A DNA stretch of 64,000 bases, taken from contig JAKOQB010000198.1 in NCBI GenBank assembly GCA_029778535.1, positions 42,212 through 106,211 on the forward strand, given 5' to 3'. Source of the stretch: Pseudomonadota bacterium. Lineage in GTDB: Bacteria > Pseudomonadota > Gammaproteobacteria > Burkholderiales > Burkholderiaceae_F. Of the stretch, positions 27,352-35,041 are shown piece by piece (within the stretch, counting starts at the first letter, position 1; every line of letters starts with the position of its first letter). Under the pieces are notes generated by a model. That model searched no databases and was not told where the DNA came from. It was given only the letters and a program-made list of their open reading frames with translations. Position numbers and translations under genes: made by a program.

Positions 27352-28557
27352 CTACGCGTCGCCCACTTCCACCACCACGGCCATCGCGGTGTCGCCCGCG
27401 GCACAGCCGGTGAACAGCCCCCAACCCCCTCCGCGCAGCGCGAGTTCCTCGATCAGCTCGATGATCGCGCGCGTTCCCATCGGTGCCTGCGGATGACCCC
27501 ACACGAGCGAGCAACCGTAGTTGTTCATCGACGCGAGGTTCACTCCGGTCTGCCTGGCGAAGAAGAGATCGTTGACCGCGAACGGGTTGTGGGTCTTGAT
27601 CGCGTCCATCTGCTGCACGCTGCGGCCGGCCTGCTCGAGCGCGCGTTGCGCGGCCGGCACCGTCGACTCGGGCATGTACGCAAGCGGCGCGCGCGCAAGC
27701 CCGAAGCCGTGCAGGCGCACCGCGATCCGGCGATCGGCCGCCAGCTCGCGCGCACGGTCGCGCGTCGTGACGACGAGGGCGGCGTTGCCGTCGGCCGGGT
27801 GCGTCTGGCCGCCGTAAGTGACGGTGCCGCCTTCCATCACCGGCTTCAGTTTCGCCAGCCCCTCGGGTGTCGATTGCGACACGCCTTCGTCGCCGGCAAG
27901 CGTGCCGACGGCCTTCCTGAATCCCGGCGCGGGAACTTCGAACGGCAGCGTGATGAAGCGCCTCAGAAACGCGCTGCCGTTGTCCAATGCCTGCCGGTAC
28001 TGCTGCTCGCGCAGCAGCACCACCTCGTGCTGCTGCGCAGTCGTGATGCCGTGCTTCGCCGCGACGTTTTCCGCCGTCTGCAGCATCGAATGCGGGCCGA
28101 GCGGGTCGCAGCCGAAGTTGTCCATCACCCAGTCTTCGGCCACGCCGGTGCCGCCGGGGCCGCGCGGGTTGGGGTAGTAGATGTGCGGGCCGTTCGAAGT
28201 GCGGTCGCAGTTGACGACCAGCGCGGTCGTCGCCAGGCCGACCTCGATCTCCTGCGCGGCGGCGAGCAGCGTGCGCACGCCCGTCGCGCACGCCTGCATC
28301 AGCGTCGGGCCGCCGGCCTGCTTGGCGCCGATCAGGCCCGTCAGCCAAGGCAGGCCGTAGAAGGAATGCTTCTGCGGCACCGAGAAGCCGAGCACGCCGT
28401 AATCGAACACGCGCGGATCGATCTTCCGTCTTCCGAGTTCGTTGCGCGCGACGTGCGCGGCGAATTCGACGCTGTGCAGGTTCGCGAAGCTGCCCTGCCA
28501 GCGCGCGAACGGCGTGCTCCAGTAGGCGCCGTAGGGAATCTCGGCCTTGTAGTTCAT
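27352..28557 (-). CDS. iaaA: Thiolase family protein, probable 3-oxoacyl-CoA thiolase of auxin degradation
   Basis: A 401-residue thiolase-superfamily protein. The nucleophile is expected at Cys90 in MQACATG, the catalytic His in GHPQAPMGTRA near residue 354, and the second Cys in FTGCAAGDTAMA near the C-terminus, which departs from the usual CIGGGQG. It would release acetyl-CoA from the 3-oxoacyl-CoA and leave 2-aminobenzoyl-CoA. It is the first enzyme gene after the GntR regulator on the same strand, 31 bp downstream, with a GGAGGAGG site rather close to the ATG. Confidence 0.82.
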   Translation of the reverse strand: MNYKAEIPYGAYWSTPFARWQGSFANLHSVEFAAHVARNELGRRKIDPRVFDYGVLGFSVPQKHSFYGLPWLTGLIGAKQAGGPTLMQACATGVRTLLAAAQEIEVGLATTALVVNCDRTSNGPHIYYPNPRGPGGTGVAEDWVMDNFGCDPLGPHSMLQTAENVAAKHGITTAQQHEVVLLREQQYRQALDNGSAFLRRFITLPFEVPAPGFRKAVGTLAGDEGVSQSTPEGLAKLKPVMEGGTVTYGGQTHPADGNAALVVTTRDRARELAADRRIAVRLHGFGLARAPLAYMPESTVPAAQRALEQAGRSVQQMDAIKTHNPFAVNDLFFARQTGVNLASMNNYGCSLVWGHPQAPMGTRAIIELIEELALRGGGWGLFTGCAAGDTAMAVVVEVGDA

Positions 28558-28588
28558 CGCCCGCCTCCTCCTCCGCCGCGCGCGGCCT

Positions 28589-29263
28589 TCAGCTTTCCGC
28601 CAGCCCCATGGCGGCGATGAACGCGCGCTTGGCCTCGGTCAGATTGGCGCGCATCGCATCGGCGGCGGCATTCCCGTCGCCGGCCGCGAGCGCCGCAGCG
28701 ATGCGCCGGTAGCCCTTGAGCACGATGGCGCGCACCTGCGCGTTGCTCAGCGTCAGCGCGCGGATATGTTGCATGTGGTCCGAGTACTGCTCGATCACGC
28801 GCACCAGGCGGCGGTTCGGCACCAGCGCGAGCCAGGCGGCGCGGAATTGCCGGTGCGCCTCGCCGAACGCTTCCGCATCGCCCGCCCTGTGCGCGGCGGC
28901 GGCGGCGGCCAACGCGGCATCGAGCGGCGCGCGCGTCGCCCGATCCGTCGTCAGCGCGGCCACGTCGCGGATCGCCTCCGGCTCGATCAGGAAGCGCACC
29001 TCGTAGATATCGTCGACGTCGCGCAGCGTGAGCTTCGGCACCACGAAGCTGCGGCCGTCGGACACCAGCAGCCCCTCGCTCGCCAGCCGCGTCATCGCCT
29101 GCCGCACCGGCGTGCGCGACACGCCCAGCCGCGCCGCCAGCTGCACCTCCTGCAGCGGCTGCCCGTGCGCGATCTGGCCGCTGCGCAGCAAGGCGCGCAG
29201 CGAGTGGTAGACCTGCTCACCGAGGGCGAGCGGGCGTTCGACGGGTTTCAGTGCAAGGTTCAA
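28589..29263 (-). CDS. GntR-family (FCD/FadR subfamily) transcriptional regulator
   Basis: A 224-residue regulator with an N-terminal winged helix (QVYHSLRALLRSGQIAHGQ, LGVSRTPVRQAMTRLASEG) and a C-terminal FCD ligand domain (EVRFLIEPEAIRDVAALT). The start is placed at the TTG at 29263. Longer versions would run through the intergenic operator (TGTATACA) and FNR box and add residues with no family similarity. A GntR regulator is part of the described auxin cluster. It lies first in the iaa gene series and divergent from the TRAP/hydantoinase operon, so it probably controls both and itself, with an aryl acid or CoA ester as effector. Confidence 0.82.
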   Translation of the reverse strand: MNLALKPVERPLALGEQVYHSLRALLRSGQIAHGQPLQEVQLAARLGVSRTPVRQAMTRLASEGLLVSDGRSFVVPKLTLRDVDDIYEVRFLIEPEAIRDVAALTTDRATRAPLDAALAAAAAAHRAGDAEAFGEAHRQFRAAWLALVPNRRLVRVIEQYSDHMQHIRALTLSNAQVRAIVLKGYRRIAAALAAGDGNAAADAMRANLTEAKRAFIAAMGLAES

Positions 29264-29308
29264 TGGTCGTGGCCGGCGATCCGGGATTGCGTCGACAGGA
29301 TGCGGGAC

Positions 29309-29320
29309 ACTGTATACACT
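29309..29320. promoter_or_regulatory. GntR/FCD-type palindromic operator (candidate)
   Basis: The sequence AC-TGTATACA-CT contains a perfect 8-bp palindrome of the kind bound by FCD-type GntR proteins. It lies in the divergent region between the GntR gene and the TRAP operon, 5 bp from the FNR box, and would also cover a TGTATA -10-like element for the rightward promoter. Confidence 0.6.
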
Positions 29321-29324
29321 GAAA

Positions 29325-29338
29325 ATGATCTGGATCAA
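29325..29338. promoter_or_regulatory. FNR anaerobox (candidate)
   Basis: ATGAT-CTGG-ATCAA differs from the classical anaerobox TTGATCTGGATCAA at one position. It is placed between the divergent iaa/GntR and TRAP/hydantoinase operons, so oxygen-responsive activation of one or both is likely. Confidence 0.7.
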
Positions 29339-29427
29339 ACCCGTGCGCGCGTGGGCGGTGGCAAGCTTTCGCGCCGCGCCGCGGAGTCGGGCGCCGTTCG
29401 AGCGAAGACTGCAAACAGGAGGGGACG

Positions 29428-30399
29428 ATGATTCGGGCAATCAGGGTTTCGGCTGCGGCCGCGGCGGCGTTGCTGCTCGCGCTGCCGGCGGTGGCGCAAG
29501 AAGTCACGCTACGCGCGGTCGCCTTCATTCCGAAGTCGCACCCGCTGATGGCGCAGACGCAGGTGTGGGTCAACAACGTCAACGACGCGCTGAAGGGCAA
29601 ACTCAGGATCAACTATGTCGGCGGGCCCGAAGTCATTCCCGGGCTGCAGCAGGCCGACGCGGTCGGCAAGGGCGTGATCGACATCGCCTTCAATCCGACC
29701 GCGTACTACCAGAGCACCTTTCCCGAGGGCGGCGCGCTGATCCTGTCGCGCAAGTCCACGAGCGAGGAGCGCGCGCCCGGCGGGCTGTACGACTTCATGG
29801 TCAGGCGGCACGAGCGGATCAACGTGCGCTACATCGGCCGCGCGCTGTGGTCGCCGTTCTACCTGTGGACGTCGACCAGGGTGGCGAGCATCGACGGGCT
29901 GAAGGGCCAGAAGATGCGCACCTCGGCGCTGTACGACCGCTTCATGCAGGCGCTCGGGATCGTGCCGGTGACGATCCCCGAGGGTGAGACCTACACGGCG
30001 CTCGAAGGCGGCACGGTGACCGGCTTCGGCTGGCCGATGGCGGGGCCGCGCGAGCGCGGCTGGATCAAGACGGCGAAGTACCTGATCGACCTGCCCTTTT
30101 ACGCCAGCAACAACATCGTGATCATCATGAACCTCGACAAGTGGAAGGCGTTGCCCGAGGACGTGCGCAAGGAGATCGATCGCGTGACCGCCGCGTTCGA
30201 ACCGAAGATGGTCGAGCACTACCAGAAGGCCGAGGCCGAGGAATGGGCGCTGCTCGAGAAGGCCGGCGTGCAGAAGATCAGGTTCTCCGAGGGCGAGAAC
30301 AAGCGCTACATCGACACGGCGTACAAGGTCGAGTGGGACAACCTCGCGACCAAGGTGCCGGACATCGTCGGTGAGTTGAGGAAGCTCACCGGGAACTGA
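29428..30399 (+). CDS. dctP: TRAP transporter periplasmic substrate-binding protein (DctP family)
   Basis: A 323-residue periplasmic binding protein of the DctP type, with a signal peptide ending in LPAVAQ at residue 24. Typical DctP features are VNDALKGKLRINYVGG, the KGQKMRTSALYDRFMQALG segment near residue 160 carrying the conserved substrate-carboxylate Arg, and VTIPEGETYTALEGGTV. AGGAGGGG precedes the ATG. The transporter lies next to a hydantoinase-type pair and diverges from the auxin regulator, so the ligand is probably an organic acid with a lactam or imide ring, or an aryl acid. dctP is the family name only. Confidence 0.87.
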   Translation: MIRAIRVSAAAAAALLLALPAVAQEVTLRAVAFIPKSHPLMAQTQVWVNNVNDALKGKLRINYVGGPEVIPGLQQADAVGKGVIDIAFNPTAYYQSTFPEGGALILSRKSTSEERAPGGLYDFMVRRHERINVRYIGRALWSPFYLWTSTRVASIDGLKGQKMRTSALYDRFMQALGIVPVTIPEGETYTALEGGTVTGFGWPMAGPRERGWIKTAKYLIDLPFYASNNIVIIMNLDKWKALPEDVRKEIDRVTAAFEPKMVEHYQKAEAEEWALLEKAGVQKIRFSEGENKRYIDTAYKVEWDNLATKVPDIVGELRKLTGN

Positions 30400-30424
30400 G
30401 CGATGCGCGTCGGGGAGACGGTGT

Positions 30425-30466
30425 TCCCTCTCCCCGATCACGAGGAGAGGTTCAGGGTGAGGGGGC
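30425..30466. repeat. Decayed copy of the GGGAGAGGG palindromic element
   Basis: CCCTCTCCCCGATCACGAGG followed by AGAGGTTCAGGGTGAGGGGG keeps the hairpin and GGTGAGGG box of the elements at 14222-14349 and 39355-39457, with several changes. It fills the gap between dctP and dctQ. Confidence 0.6.
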
Positions 30467-30476
30467 ATTTGCCGGT

Positions 30477-30971
30477 ATGACCGCCCTCGACCGCTGGCTG
30501 TCGCGCGTCGAAAACGTGCTCGCGGCGCTGGGCATCTTCGTGCTGATTCTGATCATCGGCGCCGTTTGCGCCGAGATCGTGCTGCGCACGTTCTTTGCGC
30601 GGCCGCAGGTGTGGGTGATCGAGTTCAGCGAGTACGGCCTGCTGTACGTCACGTTCTTCGGCACCGCATGGCTGATGCGCCAGGACGGCCACGTGCGCGT
30701 CGACCTGCTGACCAATGCGCTGAGTGCAGACTGGAAGCGGCGGCTCGCGCTGGCCAGCGAGGCGATCGGCTGCGCGGTGTCGGTGGTGCTGACCGTGTTC
30801 GGCGTGATCGTGACGCTCGACGCGCAGCGGCGCGGACTCTTCAAGCCGACGATCCTGGAGTTCCCGACCTGGATCGTGCTGCTGGTGATTCCCCTCGGTT
30901 CGATGCTGCTCGCATTGCGCTTCCTGCAACGGTTCGTCGCGCTCTGGCAGCGCAGCCTCGAGCCCCGCTAG
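30477..30971 (+). CDS. dctQ: TRAP transporter small permease (DctQ family)
   Basis: A 164-residue protein with four transmembrane helices, the hallmark of DctQ subunits: helices near residues 15-35, 48-68, 90-110 and 128-150. The motif QVWVIEFSEYGLLYVTFFGT after helix one and MRQDGHVRVDLLTN after helix two are standard. It links the binding protein to the large permease. It ends one base before the start of the large permease gene. Confidence 0.88.
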   Translation: MTALDRWLSRVENVLAALGIFVLILIIGAVCAEIVLRTFFARPQVWVIEFSEYGLLYVTFFGTAWLMRQDGHVRVDLLTNALSADWKRRLALASEAIGCAVSVVLTVFGVIVTLDAQRRGLFKPTILEFPTWIVLLVIPLGSMLLALRFLQRFVALWQRSLEPR

Positions 30972-30972
30972 C

Positions 30973-32289
30973 GTGGACTGGGCGACCACGCTCGTCATCA
31001 TCTTCGGCGCGCTGCTGACGCTGATGGCGATCGGCGTGCCGATCGCGTTCGCGTTCCTGGCGGTCAATGTCGTCGGCGCGTACTTCTTCTGGAACGGAAG
31101 CGCGGGGCTCGGCCAGCTCGTGATGTCGGTGTACGACTCGGTCACCACTTTCGCGCTGCTACCGGTGCCGCTGTTCGTGCTGATGGGCGAGTTGATGTTC
31201 CGCTCCGGCATCGCCGGCCGGCTGATGGACGTGCTCGACTCGTGGATCGGCCGGCTGCCGGGGCGGCTCGCCGTGATGGCGGTCGGCGGCGGCACGCTGT
31301 TTGCCACGCTGACGGGTTCGGCGATGGCGGGCGCGGCGATGCTGTCGTCGCTGCTGGTGCCGGAGATGGAAAGGCGCGGCTACCATCGCTCGATGTCGCT
31401 CGGGCCGATCCTCGGCTCCGGCGGGCTCGCGATTCTGATCCCGCCGTCGGCGCTGGCGGTGCTGCTGGCGGCGATTGCCAACATCTCGGTCGGCGACTTC
31501 CTGGTCGCGATCATCGTGCCGGGCGTGCTGACCGCCGTCGCGTTCGTGGTCTACATCGTCGTGCGCTGCCGGATCAGCCCGCATCTGGCGCCCGCGTACG
31601 ACTTGCCGCGGGTGCCGCTCGGGCTGCGGCTGCGCAACACGCTGCTCTATGGGCTGCCGCTGGTGGTCGTCGTGTTCCTGGTCGTCGGGCTGATGTTTCT
31701 GGGCGTGGCGACCGCAACCGAGTCGGCGGCCGCCGGCGCGCTCGGCTGCTTTCTGCTGTCGTGGGCGTACGGGGGATTGAACCGCAGGATGCTGGTCGAC
31801 TCGATGCAGGCCACACTCGGCGTCACGGTGATGATGCTGATGATCATCACCGGCTCGACCGCGTTCTCGCAGATCCTCGCGTTCACCGGCGCGTCGGGCG
31901 GGCTGGTCGAGATGGCGACCTCGCTGCCGCTGTCCCCGATCTGGCTCGTGGTCGCGATGCAGGCGGTGCTGATGGTCATGGGCTGCTTCATGGAGCCGCT
32001 GTCGATCATGATGCTCACCATCCCGATCTTCTTCCCGATCGTCAAGGCGCTCGGGCTGTCGCCGATCTGGTTCGGGGTGATCATGCTGCTGAACATGGAG
32101 ATGGCGACGATCACGCCGCCGTTCGGGCTGGTGCTGTTCGTGGTCAAGGCCGTGGCGCCCGCCGGAACGACGCTGACGCAGGTGTATCGGGCCGCGCTGC
32201 CGTTCATCGTCTGCGAGACGGCAGTGATGGGCGTGCTGATGGCGTTTCCGGCGCTGATCACGTCGGTGCCGGCGCTGGTGGCGAGGTAG
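30973..32289 (+). CDS. dctM: TRAP transporter large permease (DctM family)
   Basis: A 438-residue, about 12-helix sodium/proton-coupled permease of the DctM family. Characteristic blocks are PVPLFVLMGELMFRSGIAGRL near residue 58, GSAMAGAAMLSSLLVPEMERRGY with the conserved Gly-rich loop, LGSGGLAILIPPSALAV, and the C-terminal TPPFGLVLFVVK. Translation starts at a GTG at 30973, one base after the dctQ stop, so the two genes are coupled. Substrate is unknown and should be judged with the linked hydantoinase genes. Confidence 0.9.
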   Translation: MDWATTLVIIFGALLTLMAIGVPIAFAFLAVNVVGAYFFWNGSAGLGQLVMSVYDSVTTFALLPVPLFVLMGELMFRSGIAGRLMDVLDSWIGRLPGRLAVMAVGGGTLFATLTGSAMAGAAMLSSLLVPEMERRGYHRSMSLGPILGSGGLAILIPPSALAVLLAAIANISVGDFLVAIIVPGVLTAVAFVVYIVVRCRISPHLAPAYDLPRVPLGLRLRNTLLYGLPLVVVVFLVVGLMFLGVATATESAAAGALGCFLLSWAYGGLNRRMLVDSMQATLGVTVMMLMIITGSTAFSQILAFTGASGGLVEMATSLPLSPIWLVVAMQAVLMVMGCFMEPLSIMMLTIPIFFPIVKALGLSPIWFGVIMLLNMEMATITPPFGLVLFVVKAVAPAGTTLTQVYRAALPFIVCETAVMGVLMAFPALITSVPALVAR

Positions 32290-32291
32290 CG

Positions 32292-32966
32292 ATGACGTTC
32301 AGCTGGTTTGCCGATGTCGAGCACCCGGACGCGGGCGCCGCGTTGAGCGGCGCCGATCGCGGCGCGCTGCTCGAACTCTTGCGCGGCACGCCCGGCCTCA
32401 CGCAGGCGCGCCTGTACACGCCTGCGGCCGTCGCCACACCGTTCAACGACGGCCCGGCGCCCATGCTTGCGCTGCAGCTTTACTTCGCGACGCTGCCGGC
32501 GCTCGAAGCCGCGCTCGCGGATATACCGCCGATCGCCGCGCTGCCGAGCCTGCGCGGCGCGGCCATCTCGCACCAGGCGATGGTCGCGCGCTCGTTCCCG
32601 GTGCCCGATGCGCGGATCACGACGCCGATGCCGTGCACGTTCCTGGTCCACTATCCCGGACCGGCGCTCGACACCAATGCCTGGCTGCGCCATTACCTCG
32701 AGCATCACACGCCGTTGCTGGCACGACTTCCCGGCATCCGCGACATCGAGGTCTGCACGCGCGTGGACTGGTGCGATGCGCTGCCGTGGCGGCGCGCCGA
32801 GCACATGCAGCGCAACCGGGCCGTGTTCGACAGCCCGGGCGCGCTCGCCGCCGCGCTCGCCTCGCCGGTGCTCGAAGCGCTGCGCGCCGATTCGCGCCGC
32901 CTGCCGGCCTTCAGCGGCGGCAGCCGGCACTATCCGATGCACACGACGATCGTCCTTCCGGCATGA
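32292..32966 (+). CDS. EthD-like dimeric alpha/beta-barrel protein
   Basis: A 224-residue protein that appears to hold two ferredoxin-like halves. The C-terminal half contains WLRHYLEHHTPLLARLPGIRDI, the YxxHxPLxxxxPG pattern of EthD/DABB proteins, which act as small-molecule isomerases, lactonase-like enzymes or accessory factors. The N-terminal half (GTPGLTQARLYTP) resembles a degenerate repeat of the same fold. It starts 2 bp after dctM and overlaps the hydantoinase A gene by 4 bp, so it belongs to the same operon. It might handle an unstable ring intermediate; the catalytic role is unknown. Confidence 0.6.
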   Translation: MTFSWFADVEHPDAGAALSGADRGALLELLRGTPGLTQARLYTPAAVATPFNDGPAPMLALQLYFATLPALEAALADIPPIAALPSLRGAAISHQAMVARSFPVPDARITTPMPCTFLVHYPGPALDTNAWLRHYLEHHTPLLARLPGIRDIEVCTRVDWCDALPWRRAEHMQRNRAVFDSPGALAAALASPVLEALRADSRRLPAFSGGSRHYPMHTTIVLPA

Positions 32967-35041
32967 ACGCGCGCACGCTCAGGCTCGCGGTCGACGTCGG
33001 TGGCACGTTCACCGACGTGACGCTGGTTGATTCGGCGCGCGGGCGGCTGCTGTCGGCCAAGGTGCCGACCACGCCGCGCGATCGCGCGCTCGGCATCATC
33101 GACGGCATCGCTGCCGCGCTCGAGGCGGCCGGCGCGCGCGCCGAGCAGGTCGCCGAGGTCGTGCACGGCTCGACGACCGGCACCAACGCATTGATCGAGC
33201 GCACGGGTGCCAAGGTCGGCCTGCTGACGACCGAGGGCTTTCGCGACGTGCTCGAGATCGGTCGCATCATGCGGCCGGACGCGGGGCTGTACGACTTCTC
33301 GGTCGACCTGCCGCTGCCGCTGGTGCCGCGCTACCTTCGCTGCGAGGCGCGCGAACGGCTCGACGCGCAGGGGCGCGTGCTGGTGCCGCTCGACGAAGCG
33401 TCGGTGCGCGCGGCGGCGGATGTCTTCGCGCGCGAGCGCGTGCAGGCGGTCGCGATCTGCTTCCTCTTCGCATTCATCGATCCGACGCACGAGGAGATGG
33501 CCGCGCGCATTCTCGAAGCGCGCCTGCCTGGCGTGCCGATCAGCCTGTCGGCGCGCGTGTGCCCGGAGATCCGCGAATACGAGCGCACTTCGACCACGGT
33601 GATCAACGCGTACCTGACGCCGGTGATGGCGACCTATCTCGATTCGCTGCAGCAGCGTCTGAACGAGATCCTCGGCCCGGTGCGGTTGTCGGTGATCCAG
33701 GCCAACGGCGGATCGACCTCGGTGGCGGCGGCGCGTCGGCGCGCGGTGACGACGGTGAACTCCGGTCCCGCCGGCGGCGTGGTCGCCGCTGCCTTCTACG
33801 GCCGGCGGCACGCGCGCGACCGCATCGTATCGGTCGACATGGGCGGCACGTCATTCGACATCGGGCTGGTCGAGAACGGCGCATGTGCGATCACGACCGA
33901 AGGCAGTTTCCAGAACCTGCCCGTGCGCGTGCCGATCATCGACCTGCACATCATCGGCGCCGGCGGCGGCTCGATCGCGTGGCGCGACGCGGGAGGCGCG
34001 CTGCAGGTCGGCCCGCGTTCGGCGGGCGCGGAACCCGGCCCGGCGTGCTACGGCCGCGGCGGCGCGCTGCCGACGGTGACCGACGCGAATCTGGTGCTCG
34101 GGCGGCTGAGCGCCGATTACTTCAACGGCGGCCGCATGCGGCTCGACGTCGAAGCGGCAAAGCGGGCCGTGCGCGCGCTCGCCGCCGAGATGGGCATGGG
34201 ATTGGAAGAAACGGCGCTTGGCATCGTGCGCGTGGTCAACGCCAACATGGTCAAGGGCATCGCCGCGGTGACGATCCTGCGCGGCATCGACGTGCGGGAT
34301 TTCTCGCTGCTGTCCTTCGGCGGCGCCGGCGGTGTGCACGCGGTCGACCTCGCCCGCGCGCTGGCGATGCGCGAAGCGATCGTGCCGCCGCTGCCGGGAA
34401 CGTTTTCCGCGGTCGGACTGCTGGTCAGCGACACGCGGCTCGACTACGTGACCGCCCTCGGCAGCGCTCCCGTTGCCCAGGCGGATCCGGCAGCGCTCGA
34501 GGCCGCGTATCGCGCGCTGGAAGAGCGCGCAGTGGCCGAGCTCGAGGAGCAGGGTTTCGACGCGACGGCGCGCAGCCTGATCCGGCTGGCGGATCTGAAG
34601 GTCGCGGGGCAGACGTACGAGCTGTCGCTGCCGCTGCCGCAGTCGAAGCTCGACGCTGCCGGGCTGCGCCTGCTCGTCGACGCGTTCGCGCGCCTGTACC
34701 GCGAGCGCTATGCGTTCTTCTTCGACGGCGAACCGATCGAGATCGTCAACCTGCGCCTGACCGCGCTCGGCCACAATGCACCGATCGCGTTGCCGCGCTA
34801 CGCGCGCGCGAGCGCCGATCCGTCGACGGCATTGAAGCAGACGCGGCCGGTGTACTTCGAAGCGATCGGCTACACGCCGACGGCGATCTACGAACGCGAG
34901 CGGCTGCGCCCCGGCATGGTCGTCGCCGGCCCTGCATTGATCGAGGAAGAAACGTCGTCGACGCTGGTGCCGCCCGGCGCGCGCGCCGACGTGCTCGACG
35001 ACCTCGGTCTGGCGATCCCGATCGAACCGGAGCACGCATGA
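32963..35041 (+). CDS. Hydantoinase A/oxoprolinase-family protein (second copy)
   Basis: A 692-residue ATP-binding subunit. Motifs are VDVGGTFTDVTLVD (about 9-22), STTGTNALIERTGAKVGLL (about 71-89), VDMGGTSFDIGLVE, IIGAGGGSIAWRDAGG and AGAEPGPACYGRGG. It is clearly related to, but well diverged from, the iaaC product on the other strand; for instance the region after the first motif and the whole C-terminus differ. It overlaps the EthD-like gene and the B-subunit gene by 4 bp each. With a TRAP transporter upstream, it probably opens an imported hydantoin, lactam or imide. Substrate unknown. Confidence 0.85.
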   Translation: MNARTLRLAVDVGGTFTDVTLVDSARGRLLSAKVPTTPRDRALGIIDGIAAALEAAGARAEQVAEVVHGSTTGTNALIERTGAKVGLLTTEGFRDVLEIGRIMRPDAGLYDFSVDLPLPLVPRYLRCEARERLDAQGRVLVPLDEASVRAAADVFARERVQAVAICFLFAFIDPTHEEMAARILEARLPGVPISLSARVCPEIREYERTSTTVINAYLTPVMATYLDSLQQRLNEILGPVRLSVIQANGGSTSVAAARRRAVTTVNSGPAGGVVAAAFYGRRHARDRIVSVDMGGTSFDIGLVENGACAITTEGSFQNLPVRVPIIDLHIIGAGGGSIAWRDAGGALQVGPRSAGAEPGPACYGRGGALPTVTDANLVLGRLSADYFNGGRMRLDVEAAKRAVRALAAEMGMGLEETALGIVRVVNANMVKGIAAVTILRGIDVRDFSLLSFGGAGGVHAVDLARALAMREAIVPPLPGTFSAVGLLVSDTRLDYVTALGSAPVAQADPAALEAAYRALEERAVAELEEQGFDATARSLIRLADLKVAGQTYELSLPLPQSKLDAAGLRLLVDAFARLYRERYAFFFDGEPIEIVNLRLTALGHNAPIALPRYARASADPSTALKQTRPVYFEAIGYTPTAIYERERLRPGMVVAGPALIEEETSSTLVPPGARADVLDDLGLAIPIEPEHA

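Noticed and set aside
29264..29440. An upstream start for the GntR gene that would give a 283-residue protein
   Set aside because: The extra N-terminus has no family similarity and would be encoded by the TGTATACA operator, the FNR box and the TRAP gene's ribosome site.
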